The notes: generated from the sequence alone by a model not told the origin. Numbered from the stretch's first letter, positions 28,127 to 39,121 are shown. The stretch: 64,000 bases of DNA from Sinorhizobium sp. RAC02 (GCF_001713395.1 NZ_CP016450.1:3502501-3566500), one strand, 5' to 3'. Numbers and translations: made by a program.

Positions 28127-28558
28127 ATGGCATATTGGCTCTACAAGTCCGAACCCTTCAAATGGTCCTGGCAGATGCAGAAGGATGCCGGTGAAGCGGG
28201 CACCGAATGGACCGGCGTGCGCAACTATCTGGCGCGCAACCACATGCGGGCGATGAAGGTCGGCGACAAGGGCTTCTTCTATCATTCGAATGAAGGGCTG
28301 GAGATCGTCGGCTTCACGGAAGTCTGTGCGCTGTCGCATCCGGATTCGACGGCCGGCGAGGATCCTCGCTGGGATTGCGTCGATATCCGCGCGCTGCAGG
28401 ATATGCCGAAGCCGGTGACGCTGAAGGATATCAAGGCCAATCCCAAGCTTTCCAACATGGCGCTCGTTACCTCCATGCGTCTTTCGGTGCAGCCGGTGAC
28501 CGAGGACGAGTGGATCGAGGTCTGCCGTATGGGTGGGCTCTCCAAGCCGCCGCGCTAA
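28127..28558 (+). CDS. EVE-domain protein
   Basis: 143 residues, essentially a single EVE domain. It begins YWLYKSEPFKWSW, with GVRNYLARNHMRAMKVGDKGFFYHS (the PUA-like core) and the closing WIEVCRMGG. EVE proteins are related to YTH and PUA folds and are thought to read modified bases in RNA or DNA. The gene is five bases after the YciI gene and three genes after the tRNA-modification gene tsaD. Confidence 0.92.
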   Translation: MAYWLYKSEPFKWSWQMQKDAGEAGTEWTGVRNYLARNHMRAMKVGDKGFFYHSNEGLEIVGFTEVCALSHPDSTAGEDPRWDCVDIRALQDMPKPVTLKDIKANPKLSNMALVTSMRLSVQPVTEDEWIEVCRMGGLSKPPR

Positions 28559-28580
28559 TGCTTCGCCTTTTTTGTTCTCC

Positions 28581-28624
28581 GCATCGTCTTCCCGAAAACC
28601 GGTTCCCCCTTTTCGGGACGATGC
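28581..28624. repeat. Rhizobial palindromic repeat between the EVE and methyltransferase genes
   Basis: Ends GCATCGTC (28581-28588) and GACGATGC (28617-28624) are complementary, as are the inner CCCGAAAA (28591-28598) and TTTTCGGG (28610-28617, sharing one base with the outer arm). The CCGAAAACCGG core with a TTTTCGGG partner is a motif I know to be very frequent between rhizobial genes. It ends four bases before the methyltransferase GTG. Confidence 0.7.
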
Positions 28625-28628
28625 TTCG

Positions 28629-29285
28629 GTGAAAACCCACCCCGAAGTCTTCATCCGCGAGAACACCGACGTGCTGTCGCCGCCGCATGTGCCGGAGGTC
28701 AAGCTCAGGCTTGCCACCGAGGCGCATGAGCTCTGGCTGAAGACGGAGGAGGAGCTGGAGGCCATCGGCCTGCCGCCGCCGTTCTGGGCCTTTGCCTGGG
28801 CCGGCGGGCAGGGGCTGGCTCGCCATGTGCTGGATCATCCGTCCCTCGTGGCGGGGCGGTCCGTGCTGGATTTTGCCAGCGGCTCCGGCCTTGTCGGCAT
28901 TGCGGCGCGCCTGTCCGGTGCTGCATCCGTGCTGGCAGCGGATATCGATCCCTGGAGCGAAACCGCCATCCGGCTCAATACGGCGCTGAATGGCGTGGAG
29001 CTCGCCTCTACCGCAGAAAACCTGGTGGGCCGGGACGAGGGCTGGGATGTCGTGCTTGCCGGCGACGTGTTTTATGACCGCGCCTTTGCGGACGTCCTCA
29101 TCCCGTGGTTTTCCGCCCTTGCGGCGCGCGGGGCGATGGTGATCGTCGGTGACCCGGGCCGCGCCTATTGCCCGCGCGAGCGCATGGAAGCGCTCGCGAC
29201 CTATACGGTGCCGGTGACGCGGGCGCTGGAGGACAGCGAGGTCAAGAAAACCACCGTCTGGCGGTTCAGGAACCCGGCCGGATGA
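28629..29285 (+). CDS. Class I SAM-dependent methyltransferase, ETFB-lysine/NNMT-like
   Basis: 218 residues from a GTG at 28629, taken because conserved sequence begins right after it (VKTHPEVFIRENT). The SAM-binding motif I is VLDFASGSGLVG (79-90), with the acidic ADIDP at 104-108 and a post-motif DVVLAGDVFYD. The PPFWAFAWAGGQGLARHVLD lead-in is typical of the group that includes electron-transfer-flavoprotein beta lysine methyltransferase. The ribosome site is weak and the leader is formed by a rhizobial repeat. The 3' end overlaps the convergent gene by 20 bases. Confidence 0.85.
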   Translation: MKTHPEVFIRENTDVLSPPHVPEVKLRLATEAHELWLKTEEELEAIGLPPPFWAFAWAGGQGLARHVLDHPSLVAGRSVLDFASGSGLVGIAARLSGAASVLAADIDPWSETAIRLNTALNGVELASTAENLVGRDEGWDVVLAGDVFYDRAFADVLIPWFSALAARGAMVIVGDPGRAYCPRERMEALATYTVPVTRALEDSEVKKTTVWRFRNPAG

Positions 29286-29724
29286 CGCAGACGCCGGCTT
29301 CCCACGAACAACCATCCTGGCCGGGCGTGACCGTAATCACCTTGGGCCTGCGGTTTTCGACGAACGGCGCATCGATCAGGTCGTCAGAATAGCGGTCCCT
29401 GTCGATGTAGAAATACAGGCCGTTGCCGGGATCGCGGTAGGCCGAGATGGCGCCGCCGTAGAAGTTGCGGTCCTGCCGCCAATGGCGATCGCGATTGCGC
29501 TCCACCCGGCGCTCATAACGGTTTCGGTCGCGCGGTCGCCATTCGCGACGGTCGCGCTGCGTCGTGACGCGGCCGCTGATGTTGTCCTGCGACCATTCGG
29601 AACCGCCCGACCATCCGACATCGGAATTGCGGTCGCTCGCCTGTGCGGCCGTCATGCCGCCCGCTGCCAATGCGACCGAAAGCACTAGAACTTTCGTCGC
29701 ACGGGATACTGAAAACAGACTCAT
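29266..29724 (-). CDS. Secreted Arg-rich protein of unknown function
   Basis: 152 residues with a signal peptide (about 1-29, ending TAAQA). A strongly basic region follows (about 52-85, rich in Arg, Asp and Trp, with RNRYERRVERNRD), then a folded-looking GNGLYFYIDRDRY segment. A C-terminal pair of cysteines sits in GCSWEAGVC. The composition resembles small RcnB-like or BA14K-type envelope proteins of rhizobia, but I cannot assign a family. Its last 20 bases overlap the convergent methyltransferase gene. Confidence 0.7.
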   Translation of the reverse strand: MSLFSVSRATKVLVLSVALAAGGMTAAQASDRNSDVGWSGGSEWSQDNISGRVTTQRDRREWRPRDRNRYERRVERNRDRHWRQDRNFYGGAISAYRDPGNGLYFYIDRDRYSDDLIDAPFVENRRPKVITVTPGQDGCSWEAGVCVIRPGS

Positions 29725-30024
29725 TCTGTCCTGCCTTTCGGATTACGCTTAACAAATCCTTAACGGCAAGATGGGGCAGGGCCGGGCAAAAGTCACGGAT
29801 TTGGTTATGAATTTTGGCGTTATCGTTAATTGGCGGAAAGCGTCTCGAAATGGCGCAAACGACGACTGCCGTATAATCGATTAAATTCATTTTGCAGTGC
29901 AATGAGGCTTGTGGTCCCGCCCTCTGGTGAGTAAACGTCGCACTCACTACATTGTGCACAACATACTGCAATTCCGGAGAAAATTTGTCCAGTTTTTGGC
30001 TCTCCGGGGTTCCGTGAGGTTCAG
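29725..30024. promoter_or_regulatory. 300-base divergent region before sdhC
   Basis: It holds a TATAAT at 29872-29877 (possible -10 for sdhC, with no good -35), an 11-base palindrome TTGCA-G-TGCAA at 29892-29902, a 10-base palindrome TTGTGCACAA at 29952-29961, and a 7-bp hairpin (29974-29980 with 30001-30007) in the likely leader. The region is visibly AT-richer than the genes. The palindromes are candidate operators for control of sdh; no regulator is identified. Confidence 0.4.
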
Positions 30025-30417
30025 ATGGCGAATGTCACTCGAAGCCGGCCGCTCTCGCCGCATCTCCAGGTCTACAAACCGATCCCGACGATGGTCATGT
30101 CCATCGTGCATCGCATCACCGGTGCCGCACTCTACTTCGGTACCGTGCTGGTCGCCTTCTGGCTGATTGCGGCTGCGTCCGGTGAAGCCTATTTCGAATG
30201 GGCCAACTGGCTGTTCGGCTCGCTGATCGGCCGACTCGTGCTGTTCGGCTACACCTGGGCGCTGATGCAGCACATGCTGGGCGGCCTTCGCCACTTCATG
30301 TGGGACATGGGCCACGGCTACGAGAAGAATTTTTCCACCAAACTCGCCATCGCAACCCCGGTCGTCTCCGTCGCCCTGACGCTGCTGATCTGGATCGTGG
30401 CCTACCTGGCCCGCTGA
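30025..30417 (+). CDS. sdhC: Succinate dehydrogenase cytochrome b556 subunit
   Basis: 130 residues with three membrane helices. The family signature [11 protein letters not shown] opens the protein; [11 protein letters not shown] carries the Ser/Arg quinone-site residues, and [12 protein letters not shown] contains the heme-ligand histidine (His83 by analogy with the E. coli protein). It anchors complex II and passes electrons to quinone. A TGAGG site precedes the ATG. It is the first gene of sdhCDA-(lipoprotein)-sdhB. Confidence 0.96.
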   Translation: MANVTRSRPLSPHLQVYKPIPTMVMSIVHRITGAALYFGTVLVAFWLIAAASGEAYFEWANWLFGSLIGRLVLFGYTWALMQHMLGGLRHFMWDMGHGYEKNFSTKLAIATPVVSVALTLLIWIVAYLAR

Positions 30418-30427
30418 GGAGAGCCCC

Positions 30428-30808
30428 ATGGACATGCGCACGCCCCTCGGCAAGGTTCGCGGCCTCGGCTCGGCAAAGGACGGCACGGAGCATTTCTGGC
30501 GCCAGCGCCTGACGGCCGTCGCCAACGTTCCGCTCATCCTGTTCTTCGTCGGTTTCCTCATCTGCTACAACGGCGCGTCCTATGCCGACGTCACCGCAGC
30601 ACTCTCGAACCCGATCGTCGCCGTCCTCATGGGCCTTGTCGTCGTTTCCGGCCTCATCCACATGAAGCTCGGCATGCAGGTCATCATCGAGGACTACGTG
30701 CATGCGGAAGGCATCAAGATCGGCCTTCTCATGCTCAACACCTTCTTCGCGATTCTCGTCGGCGGGCTCTGTCTTTTCGCCGTCCTCAAAATCGCTTTCG
30801 CAGGATAA
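30428..30808 (+). CDS. sdhD: Succinate dehydrogenase membrane anchor subunit
   Basis: 126 residues, three membrane helices. The pattern [14 protein letters not shown] before helix 1 and [15 protein letters not shown] after helix 2 are characteristic of the alphaproteobacterial SdhD, the latter with the heme/quinone-region His and Asp-Tyr. It pairs with SdhC to bind heme b and ubiquinone. Ten bases after sdhC and six before sdhA. Confidence 0.96.
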   Translation: MDMRTPLGKVRGLGSAKDGTEHFWRQRLTAVANVPLILFFVGFLICYNGASYADVTAALSNPIVAVLMGLVVVSGLIHMKLGMQVIIEDYVHAEGIKIGLLMLNTFFAILVGGLCLFAVLKIAFAG

Positions 30809-30814
30809 TCCATC

Positions 30815-32656
30815 ATGGCAGCGATCTCCTCCCCGGCGGCCAACGGCAAGGCCTATAACTATGTGGACCACTCCTTCGACGTGATCGTCGTCGGCGCCGG
30901 CGGTGCGGGTCTGCGCGCCACGCTCGGCATGGCCGAACAGGGCCTCAAGACCGCCTGCATCACCAAGGTTTTCCCGACGCGTTCGCACACCGTCGCCGCC
31001 CAGGGCGGCATTGCGGCTTCGCTGCAGAACATGACGCCGGATTCTTGGCAGTGGCACCTCTACGACACCGTTAAGGGCTCCGACTGGCTCGGCGACGTCG
31101 ACGCCATGCAGTATCTCGCCATGGAAGCGCCGAAGGCGGTCTACGAACTGGAGCATTACGGCGTGCCGTTCTCGCGCAATGCGGAAGGCAAGATCTACCA
31201 GCGGCCGTTCGGCGGCCATATGCAGAATTATGGCGAAGGCCCGCCGGTGCAGCGCACCTGTGCCGCCGCCGACCGGACCGGCCACGCCATCCTGCACACG
31301 CTCTACGGCCAGTCGCTGCGCAACAATGCGGAATTCTTCATCGAGTATTTCGCGCTCGACCTGATCATGGCCCCCGACGGCCGCTGCACCGGCGTCGTCG
31401 CCTGGAACCTCGATGACGGCACGATCCACCGCTTCGCCGCCAAGATGGTGGTGCTGGCGACCGGCGGCTACGGCCGCGCCTATTTCTCCGCCACCTCGGC
31501 GCATACCTGCACGGGCGACGGCGGCGGCATGATCGCGCGTGCCGGCCTGCCGCTGCAGGACATGGAGTTCGTGCAGTTCCACCCGACCGGCATCTATGGC
31601 GCTGGCTGCCTCATCACCGAGGGCGCGCGCGGCGAAGGCGGCTATCTCGTCAATTCGGAAGGCGAGCGCTTCATGGAGCGTTATGCCCCGTCGGCGAAGG
31701 ACCTAGCGTCGCGCGACGTCGTCTCGCGCTGCATGACGATGGAAATCCGCGAAGGCCGCGGCGTCGGCAAGAACAAGGACCACATCTATCTGCATCTCGA
31801 CCATCTCGATCCGGCCGTTCTGCACGAGCGCCTGCCGGGCATTTCCGAGAGCGCAAAAATCTTTGCCGGTGTCGACGTGACGCGCGAGCCGATCCCGGTC
31901 CTGCCGACCGTGCATTACAACATGGGCGGCGTGCCGACCAACTACTGGGGTGAAGTGCTGAACGCCAACAGCGAGAACCCGGAGCGCATCGCGCCCGGCC
32001 TGATGGCTGTCGGCGAAGCCGGCTGTGCCTCGGTGCACGGCGCAAACCGCCTCGGTTCCAACTCGCTGATCGACCTTGTGGTGTTCGGCCGTGCCGCTGC
32101 CATCCGCGCCGGCCAGGTGATCGACCGCGTCGGCTCCGTGCCAGCACTCGACATTGCCGCCTGCGACAAGATAATGGACCGCTTCGACCGCCTCAGGAAC
32201 GCCAATGGCGGCACGCCGACGGCGATCCTGCGCGACAAGATGCAGCGTACCATGCAGGACGACGCGGCGGTGTTCCGCACCCAGGAATCGCTCGAAAGCG
32301 GCTGCAAGCGCATGACGGCGATCTGGAAGGAACTGCCGGATATCAAGGTCACCGACCGCTCGATGATCTGGAACTCCGACCTCGTCGAGACGCTGGAGCT
32401 GGAAAACCTGATGGCAAACGCCATCACCACGGTCTACGGTGCCGAAGCGCGCAAGGAGAGCCGCGGCTCGCATGCCCGCGAAGACTATGTCGATGGCCCC
32501 TTCGCCGGCCGCGACGACGTCAACTGGCGCAAGCACACTTTGTCCTGGGTAAACGAGGCGGGCGACGTGACGCTCGACTACCGCCCGGTGCACACCGACC
32601 TCATCGCGGACGGGATCGATCCCCAAAAGATCGCGCCCAAGGCCCGCGTGTATTGA
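30815..32656 (+). CDS. sdhA: Succinate dehydrogenase flavoprotein subunit
   Basis: 613 residues. The N-terminal dinucleotide-binding motif [17 protein letters not shown], the covalent-FAD histidine in [11 protein letters not shown], the substrate motif [10 protein letters not shown] and the active-site block [14 protein letters not shown] are intact, ending in the usual C-terminal region. It oxidises succinate to fumarate in the TCA cycle and feeds electrons to SdhB. The next gene is not sdhB but an inserted lipoprotein gene four bases downstream. Confidence 0.98.
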   Translation: MAAISSPAANGKAYNYVDHSFDVIVVGAGGAGLRATLGMAEQGLKTACITKVFPTRSHTVAAQGGIAASLQNMTPDSWQWHLYDTVKGSDWLGDVDAMQYLAMEAPKAVYELEHYGVPFSRNAEGKIYQRPFGGHMQNYGEGPPVQRTCAAADRTGHAILHTLYGQSLRNNAEFFIEYFALDLIMAPDGRCTGVVAWNLDDGTIHRFAAKMVVLATGGYGRAYFSATSAHTCTGDGGGMIARAGLPLQDMEFVQFHPTGIYGAGCLITEGARGEGGYLVNSEGERFMERYAPSAKDLASRDVVSRCMTMEIREGRGVGKNKDHIYLHLDHLDPAVLHERLPGISESAKIFAGVDVTREPIPVLPTVHYNMGGVPTNYWGEVLNANSENPERIAPGLMAVGEAGCASVHGANRLGSNSLIDLVVFGRAAAIRAGQVIDRVGSVPALDIAACDKIMDRFDRLRNANGGTPTAILRDKMQRTMQDDAAVFRTQESLESGCKRMTAIWKELPDIKVTDRSMIWNSDLVETLELENLMANAITTVYGAEARKESRGSHAREDYVDGPFAGRDDVNWRKHTLSWVNEAGDVTLDYRPVHTDLIADGIDPQKIAPKARVY

Positions 32657-32660
32657 GGCA

Positions 32661-33224
32661 ATGATGGCGCGCCGTGGTATTTTGTCTATCACGGCCGTAG
32701 CGGCGGGCGCCTCAATGCTCGCGGGATGTTCGTACCTGTTTGTGAGCGGTGTTGAGGGAGCTTACACTGCGACCGGATTCCCGCTTCACGGCCAGGTTTC
32801 GTCCCGGGATGAGCGGGAGGGCGGAACTCTCCGGATTGGCTCGGTATGGAAACAAGAGTGCGAAGGTGAGTACGTGGTATCGGTAGAAGGGGCATCCATG
32901 TTTGGGGTGTCCATGAAGGACCGAATTTACCGAGGGCAGATTTATTGTCTCGACGGTCGAGTGGGGCGTTTTGAACTTGTTTCGGCAAGAAAAGGGCGGA
33001 CAGGTTCGATCAAGGGTGAAATCGGTGGTGACGCGTTTCAGCTCCGCCTGATCCAGCCCAAGCGAGAGAAATGCGACAACGATGAATGCCGATGGGGATT
33101 GAAGTGGACGTACGAGAACGAACGCAGAGACATGCAGGCCTACCGCAAGGTTGAAGCCGAGCACAAAGCCCGGCTTCAAAAGCCCGAGACCGACAAAGCC
33201 GTTCGGTCCGTCGATGGTATGTAA
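32661..33224 (+). CDS. Lipoprotein of unknown function embedded in the sdh operon
   Basis: 187 residues with an N-terminal lipobox: positively charged start (MMARRG), hydrophobic helix, then MLAGC with the acylated Cys23. The rest is beta-rich (VEGAYTATGFPLHGQV, GRVGRFELVSARKGRTG), with a paired-cysteine segment (CDNDEC) and a charged helical tail. I recognise no domain. It starts four bases after sdhA and ends 12 bases before sdhB, so it must be on the same transcript. Two sampled 60-base rows give about 50-55% GC, clearly below the sdh genes, which suggests acquisition. A role in complex II is not implied by sequence. Confidence 0.8.
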   Translation: MMARRGILSITAVAAGASMLAGCSYLFVSGVEGAYTATGFPLHGQVSSRDEREGGTLRIGSVWKQECEGEYVVSVEGASMFGVSMKDRIYRGQIYCLDGRVGRFELVSARKGRTGSIKGEIGGDAFQLRLIQPKREKCDNDECRWGLKWTYENERRDMQAYRKVEAEHKARLQKPETDKAVRSVDGM

Positions 33225-33236
33225 GGACTAGGACAG

Positions 33237-34016
33237 ATGGTTGAACTCGCTCTCCCGAAAAACTCGCAGATGACCGAAGGCAAGGTCTGGCCGAAGCCGG
33301 CCGGCGCCACGAACACCCGCGAGTTCCGCATCTATCGCTGGAACCCGGACGACGGGAAGAACCCGTCGATCGACACCTTCACCATCGACGTCGACGATTG
33401 CGGCCCGATGGTGCTGGACGCGCTGCTCTATATCAAGAACAAGATCGACCCGACGCTGACGCTGCGCCGCTCCTGCCGTGAAGGTATCTGCGGCTCCTGC
33501 GCCATGAACATCGACGGCACCAACACGCTTGCCTGCACCAAGGGCATGGACGAGGTGAAGGGCACGGTAAAGGTCTATCCTCTGCCGCATATGCCTGTCG
33601 TGAAGGACCTCGTTCCCGACCTCACCAACTTCTATGCCCAGCACCGCTCGATCGAGCCGTGGCTCAAGACCGTGTCGCCGGCGCCGGCCAAGGAATGGAA
33701 GCAGAGCCACGAGGACCGCCTCAAGCTCGACGGCCTCTACGAGTGCATCCTGTGCGCCTGCTGCTCGACCTCCTGTCCGAGCTACTGGTGGAACGGCGAC
33801 CGCTATCTCGGCCCCGCCGTCCTCCTCCAGGCCTATCGCTGGCTGATCGACAGCCGCGACGAAGCGACGGGCGAGCGCCTCGACAATCTGGAAGACCCCT
33901 TCCGCCTCTATCGCTGCCACACCATCATGAACTGCGCCCAGGCCTGCCCGAAGGGGCTGAACCCGGCGAAGGCCATCGGTGAAATCAAGAAGATGATGGT
34001 CGAGCGCCGTCTCTGA
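33237..34016 (+). CDS. sdhB: Succinate dehydrogenase iron-sulfur subunit
   Basis: 259 residues. The 2Fe-2S cysteines lie in [15 protein letters not shown] with a later TLAC; the 4Fe-4S and 3Fe-4S sets are [15 protein letters not shown] and [17 protein letters not shown]. The protein carries electrons from FAD to the membrane anchor. An AGGACAG ribosome site lies just before the ATG, within the gap after the lipoprotein gene. A nucleotidyltransferase-like gene follows two bases after the stop. Confidence 0.98.
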   Translation: MVELALPKNSQMTEGKVWPKPAGATNTREFRIYRWNPDDGKNPSIDTFTIDVDDCGPMVLDALLYIKNKIDPTLTLRRSCREGICGSCAMNIDGTNTLACTKGMDEVKGTVKVYPLPHMPVVKDLVPDLTNFYAQHRSIEPWLKTVSPAPAKEWKQSHEDRLKLDGLYECILCACCSTSCPSYWWNGDRYLGPAVLLQAYRWLIDSRDEATGERLDNLEDPFRLYRCHTIMNCAQACPKGLNPAKAIGEIKKMMVERRL

Positions 34017-34018
34017 GC

Positions 34019-34822
34019 ATGCTGGACGGTTTCGCACCCGAAATCGTCGCAGAGATTCGCCGTCGTCTGGACAGCGTGCGGGCGCAGGGCATTCGGATTG
34101 GTTTTGCCATCGAAAGCGGCAGTCGCGCCTGGGGGTTCCCTTCGCCTGACAGCGACTATGATTGCCGTTTCGTTTATGTGCGGCCGGTGAAGGACCACCT
34201 GAGTTTACAGGTGGTCCGCGACGTCATCGAGTTTCCGATTGTCGGCCTTGTCGATACGGGGGGCTGGGACCTTCGCAAGGCGCTTCTTCTCGCCCTTTCG
34301 GGCAATGCCGTGATCATCGAGTGGCTGAAATCGCCGCTGGTCTACGAGGAAGAAGCGGGCTTCCGTGCTCGACTGTCTGCGCTGCTCGACGAGATCGTCG
34401 AGCCGCAGAGAGTGGCGAAGCACTATGTCGGGCTTCTGCAAAAACACGCTGACGATAGCCTGCTCGAATCGGCCAGATTGAAGAAGTTCCTTTACGCGCT
34501 TCGCCCCGCAATCGCGCTTACCTGGATGTCGGCTCGGGATTTCACGTCGCTGCCGCCGATGAACATGGTGGAATGCATGGAGGGTGTAGTGCTTCCGGAT
34601 GAGGTCACGCGCGAAACCTTGCTGCTCATAGACACCAAGAAACGGACACGGGAGATGGGTGAGGGCTTGCCACATCCGGTCTTGCGGGCCTTCGTGGCGG
34701 AGACCCACGCGCGCTTCGTCCATACGGATAAGCAGCTACTAAAAACTGCGCCCGATATCGACTGGCGAAAAGAAAAGGCGAATGCGTTCTACCGAGCCGA
34801 AGTTCTTAGCGGGCCGTCCTAG
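34019..34822 (+). CDS. RlaP-like DNA polymerase beta-superfamily nucleotidyltransferase
   Basis: 267 residues. The nucleotidyltransferase signature is clear: Gly34-Ser35 in ESGSRAWGF, followed by the metal-binding pair Asp46 and Asp48 in SPDSDYDCRFVYVRP. The rest (ALSGNAVIIEWLKSPLVY, KFLYALRPAIALTWM) fits the RlaP/YcgL group (COG3541), which in some genomes accompanies RNA ligases and is predicted to act in RNA end repair. No RNA ligase is seen here. It starts two bases after the sdhB stop, so it is probably read with the sdh mRNA. Target unknown. Confidence 0.8.
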   Translation: MLDGFAPEIVAEIRRRLDSVRAQGIRIGFAIESGSRAWGFPSPDSDYDCRFVYVRPVKDHLSLQVVRDVIEFPIVGLVDTGGWDLRKALLLALSGNAVIIEWLKSPLVYEEEAGFRARLSALLDEIVEPQRVAKHYVGLLQKHADDSLLESARLKKFLYALRPAIALTWMSARDFTSLPPMNMVECMEGVVLPDEVTRETLLLIDTKKRTREMGEGLPHPVLRAFVAETHARFVHTDKQLLKTAPDIDWRKEKANAFYRAEVLSGPS

Positions 34823-34824
34823 AG

Positions 34825-34899
34825 AGTGTCGGCAAGTTTACTGCGCGTAAAGTAAACGTGTGACAGACTCCGTGAACTCGAAACATGCTCACCGACACT
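34825..34899. repeat. Nested inverted repeats after the RlaP-like gene
   Basis: Outer arms AGTGTCGG (34825-34832) and CCGACACT (34892-34899) enclose inner arms GTTTACT (34836-34842) and AGTAAAC (34851-34857). The inner pair could be a hairpin terminator or operator; the outer pair may close a larger structure. There is no T-run. Confidence 0.4.
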
Positions 34900-34978
34900 T
34901 GATTTAAACCAACGATTCACGCTAATTCGCCATGATTGTCGCGTATGCACGGCATCGCACGAAGGCAGGAGTATCGAC

Positions 34979-35524
34979 ATGCGGATTGTACATGTGGCAG
35001 GCGGGCTGATGATGGCGCTTGCTCTGGCCGGTTGCCAGCGGACTTCGTCGATGGACAGCGTGAATACGCAGCAGAACCTCACGCCGCTGGAAGCCCAGCC
35101 GATCGGGACTGTCCAGTCGAGCCAGCTTCCGGACCCGACCACCGATACCTCGCAGTTCCCGGCAAAGCCGACGACCGACACGGCGATGGCGACGGGCACC
35201 GCTGTTGCCGGCGGCACGGTGGATGCGGCGGCGGCGACGGCGCTTGATGTCACCAAGGAATCCATGGTCGGCAACTGGCGCGTGGCAAGCGGCCCGTCCT
35301 CCTGCGACATGTTCCTGACGCTCACCAACCTTGGCGGCGGCTCGCGCGGCGGCACGCGCGGTTGTGCCGGCGAACTGACGGCGATGGGCTCCTGGGAAGT
35401 TGCCGGCAAGCAGGTCGTGCTGAAAGACCGTGCCGGCAACGCGATCGCGCGCCTCTACAAGTCGGCGGATGCCCGCTTCAACGGCACGACCAATTCGGGC
35501 CAGCCCGTCAGCCTTTCTCGCTGA
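34979..35524 (+). CDS. Omp19-like lipoprotein, AprI/Inh protease-inhibitor family
   Basis: 181 residues. The lipobox is LALAGC with Cys19. A Pro/Thr/Ala-rich linker (to about residue 90) leads to a C-terminal inhibitor-type beta barrel: [36 protein letters not shown], ending GQPVSLSR. The layout and the final residues closely resemble Brucella Omp19, an outer-membrane lipoprotein that inhibits host proteases; the homologous role in a soil or plant bacterium is unproven. The two cysteines of the barrel probably form a disulfide. Confidence 0.85.
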   Translation: MRIVHVAGGLMMALALAGCQRTSSMDSVNTQQNLTPLEAQPIGTVQSSQLPDPTTDTSQFPAKPTTDTAMATGTAVAGGTVDAAAATALDVTKESMVGNWRVASGPSSCDMFLTLTNLGGGSRGGTRGCAGELTAMGSWEVAGKQVVLKDRAGNAIARLYKSADARFNGTTNSGQPVSLSR

Positions 35525-35562
35525 TCCCCCTCCGATCTCTCCGATACGGGTAGCCTCCGCCT

Positions 35563-36756
35563 ATGGGCAAGGACTGGGACAGGGGTTCGACGCATCCGGA
35601 CCATGGCGTTTCGGATCGGCTTGAAGCGCTTGTCGCAAGCGGCGAGTTGAAGCCCGACCCGGCCCAGAGGGCGATGGCGGCGCGTTTCGACCGCCTGCTT
35701 GTCGAGCTTCATGCCCAGCGGCCGGCCCGCAAGTCGAGCGCGCTCGGCTGGCTCTTCGCCTCCCGCAAGCCCGAGACCGTCAGTGCGCCCAAGGGGCTCT
35801 ACATTCATGGCGGCGTCGGGCGCGGCAAGACCATGCTCATGGACATGTTCTTCGAGCAGGCGCGGGTGAAGCGCAAGCGCCGCGCGCATTTCCATGAATT
35901 CATGGCCGATGTGCACGACCGCATCCACAAACATCGCCAGAAGCTGAAGGCCGGCGAGACCAAGCAGGCCGATCCCGTGCCGCCGGTCGCCGAAAGCCTG
36001 ATCGAGGAGGCGCGGCTTCTCTGCTTCGACGAATTTTCCGTGACCGACATTGCCGACGCGATGATCCAGTCGCGTCTCTTCGGCGAACTGTTCCGGCGTG
36101 GCTGCATTCTGGTCGCGACGTCGAATGTCGAGCCGGACAATCTTTATCGGGATGGGCTGAACCGCAGTCTTTTCCTGCCGTTCGTCGATCTTCTCAAGCA
36201 ATATGTCGAGATCGTGCCGCTCGATTCCCTGACGGATTACCGGCTGGAGAAGGACAGCGGCCTGCCGGTCTTCCGCTATCCGCTGAGCGCCGAAGCCGAT
36301 ATGGCGATGGATGCGGCATGGCGGCGCGAGACGGCGGGCAGGACGGTTGCGCCCGAGACGATTTCCTTCCGGGGCAGAAAAATAGCCGTGCCGCAGGCGG
36401 CGGGCCGCGTTGCCCGCTTCTCCTTCGCCGATCTCTGCGAGCGGCCGCTGGGCGCGGCTGACTATCTCGAAATCCTCGCGCATTACGACACGCTGTTCGT
36501 CGATCATGTGCCCTTGCTCGGGGCGGAAAAGCGCAACGAGACGAAGCGCTTCATCAACCTCGTCGATACGATCTACGACCATCGCGCGCGGCTCTTCGCT
36601 TCGGCTGCGGCGGCACCGGAGAGCCTGCTGGCGACCCGCAAGGGCACGGAAGGTTTCGAGTTCGACCGCACGGTGTCGCGCCTCATCGAGATCCGCAGCA
36701 CCGAGTATCTGGCCGACCACAAGGCCCGTTACACCAATGACGTGACGAAAGCGTGA
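35563..36756 (+). CDS. zapE: Cell division protein ZapE / AFG1-like ATPase
   Basis: 397 residues. Walker A is GGVGRGKTMLMDMFF, Walker B is LLCFDEFSVTDIADA, and the sensor segment is ILVATSNVEPDNLY followed by the arginine-finger region NRSLFLPF. ZapE/AFG1 proteins interact with FtsZ in bacteria and with the respiratory-chain quality-control system in mitochondria. The ribosome site is weak. It follows the Omp19-like gene by 38 bases and is closed by a terminator before mdh. Confidence 0.93.
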   Translation: MGKDWDRGSTHPDHGVSDRLEALVASGELKPDPAQRAMAARFDRLLVELHAQRPARKSSALGWLFASRKPETVSAPKGLYIHGGVGRGKTMLMDMFFEQARVKRKRRAHFHEFMADVHDRIHKHRQKLKAGETKQADPVPPVAESLIEEARLLCFDEFSVTDIADAMIQSRLFGELFRRGCILVATSNVEPDNLYRDGLNRSLFLPFVDLLKQYVEIVPLDSLTDYRLEKDSGLPVFRYPLSAEADMAMDAAWRRETAGRTVAPETISFRGRKIAVPQAAGRVARFSFADLCERPLGAADYLEILAHYDTLFVDHVPLLGAEKRNETKRFINLVDTIYDHRARLFASAAAAPESLLATRKGTEGFEFDRTVSRLIEIRSTEYLADHKARYTNDVTKA

Positions 36757-36760
36757 CGGC

Positions 36761-36787
36761 AATTCTTACGTTTACGTAAGAATTTTT
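36761..36787 (+). terminator. Intrinsic terminator after zapE
   Basis: An 11-bp AT-rich inverted repeat (36761-36771 with 36774-36784) with only two unpaired central bases, followed by more T. It ends the zapE transcript ahead of the mdh promoter region. Confidence 0.7.
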
Positions 36788-36901
36788 GCATCTAACCGAT
36801 TGAAAAGCTTCACTCCAAAAGTAGGTGTTGAATTTTTAACGCGAGGGGCGTAAGCCCTTGCGCCGAAAGGTCCTGCAATTGCGACATTCGGGACCTGTTG
36901 A

Positions 36902-37885
<984 letters not shown>

Positions 37886-37910
37886 TCCGGTATCAGGATA
37901 GGATTCCCCT

Positions 37911-39104
<1,194 letters not shown>

Positions 39105-39121
39105 TTGAAGGACCTGACCTC

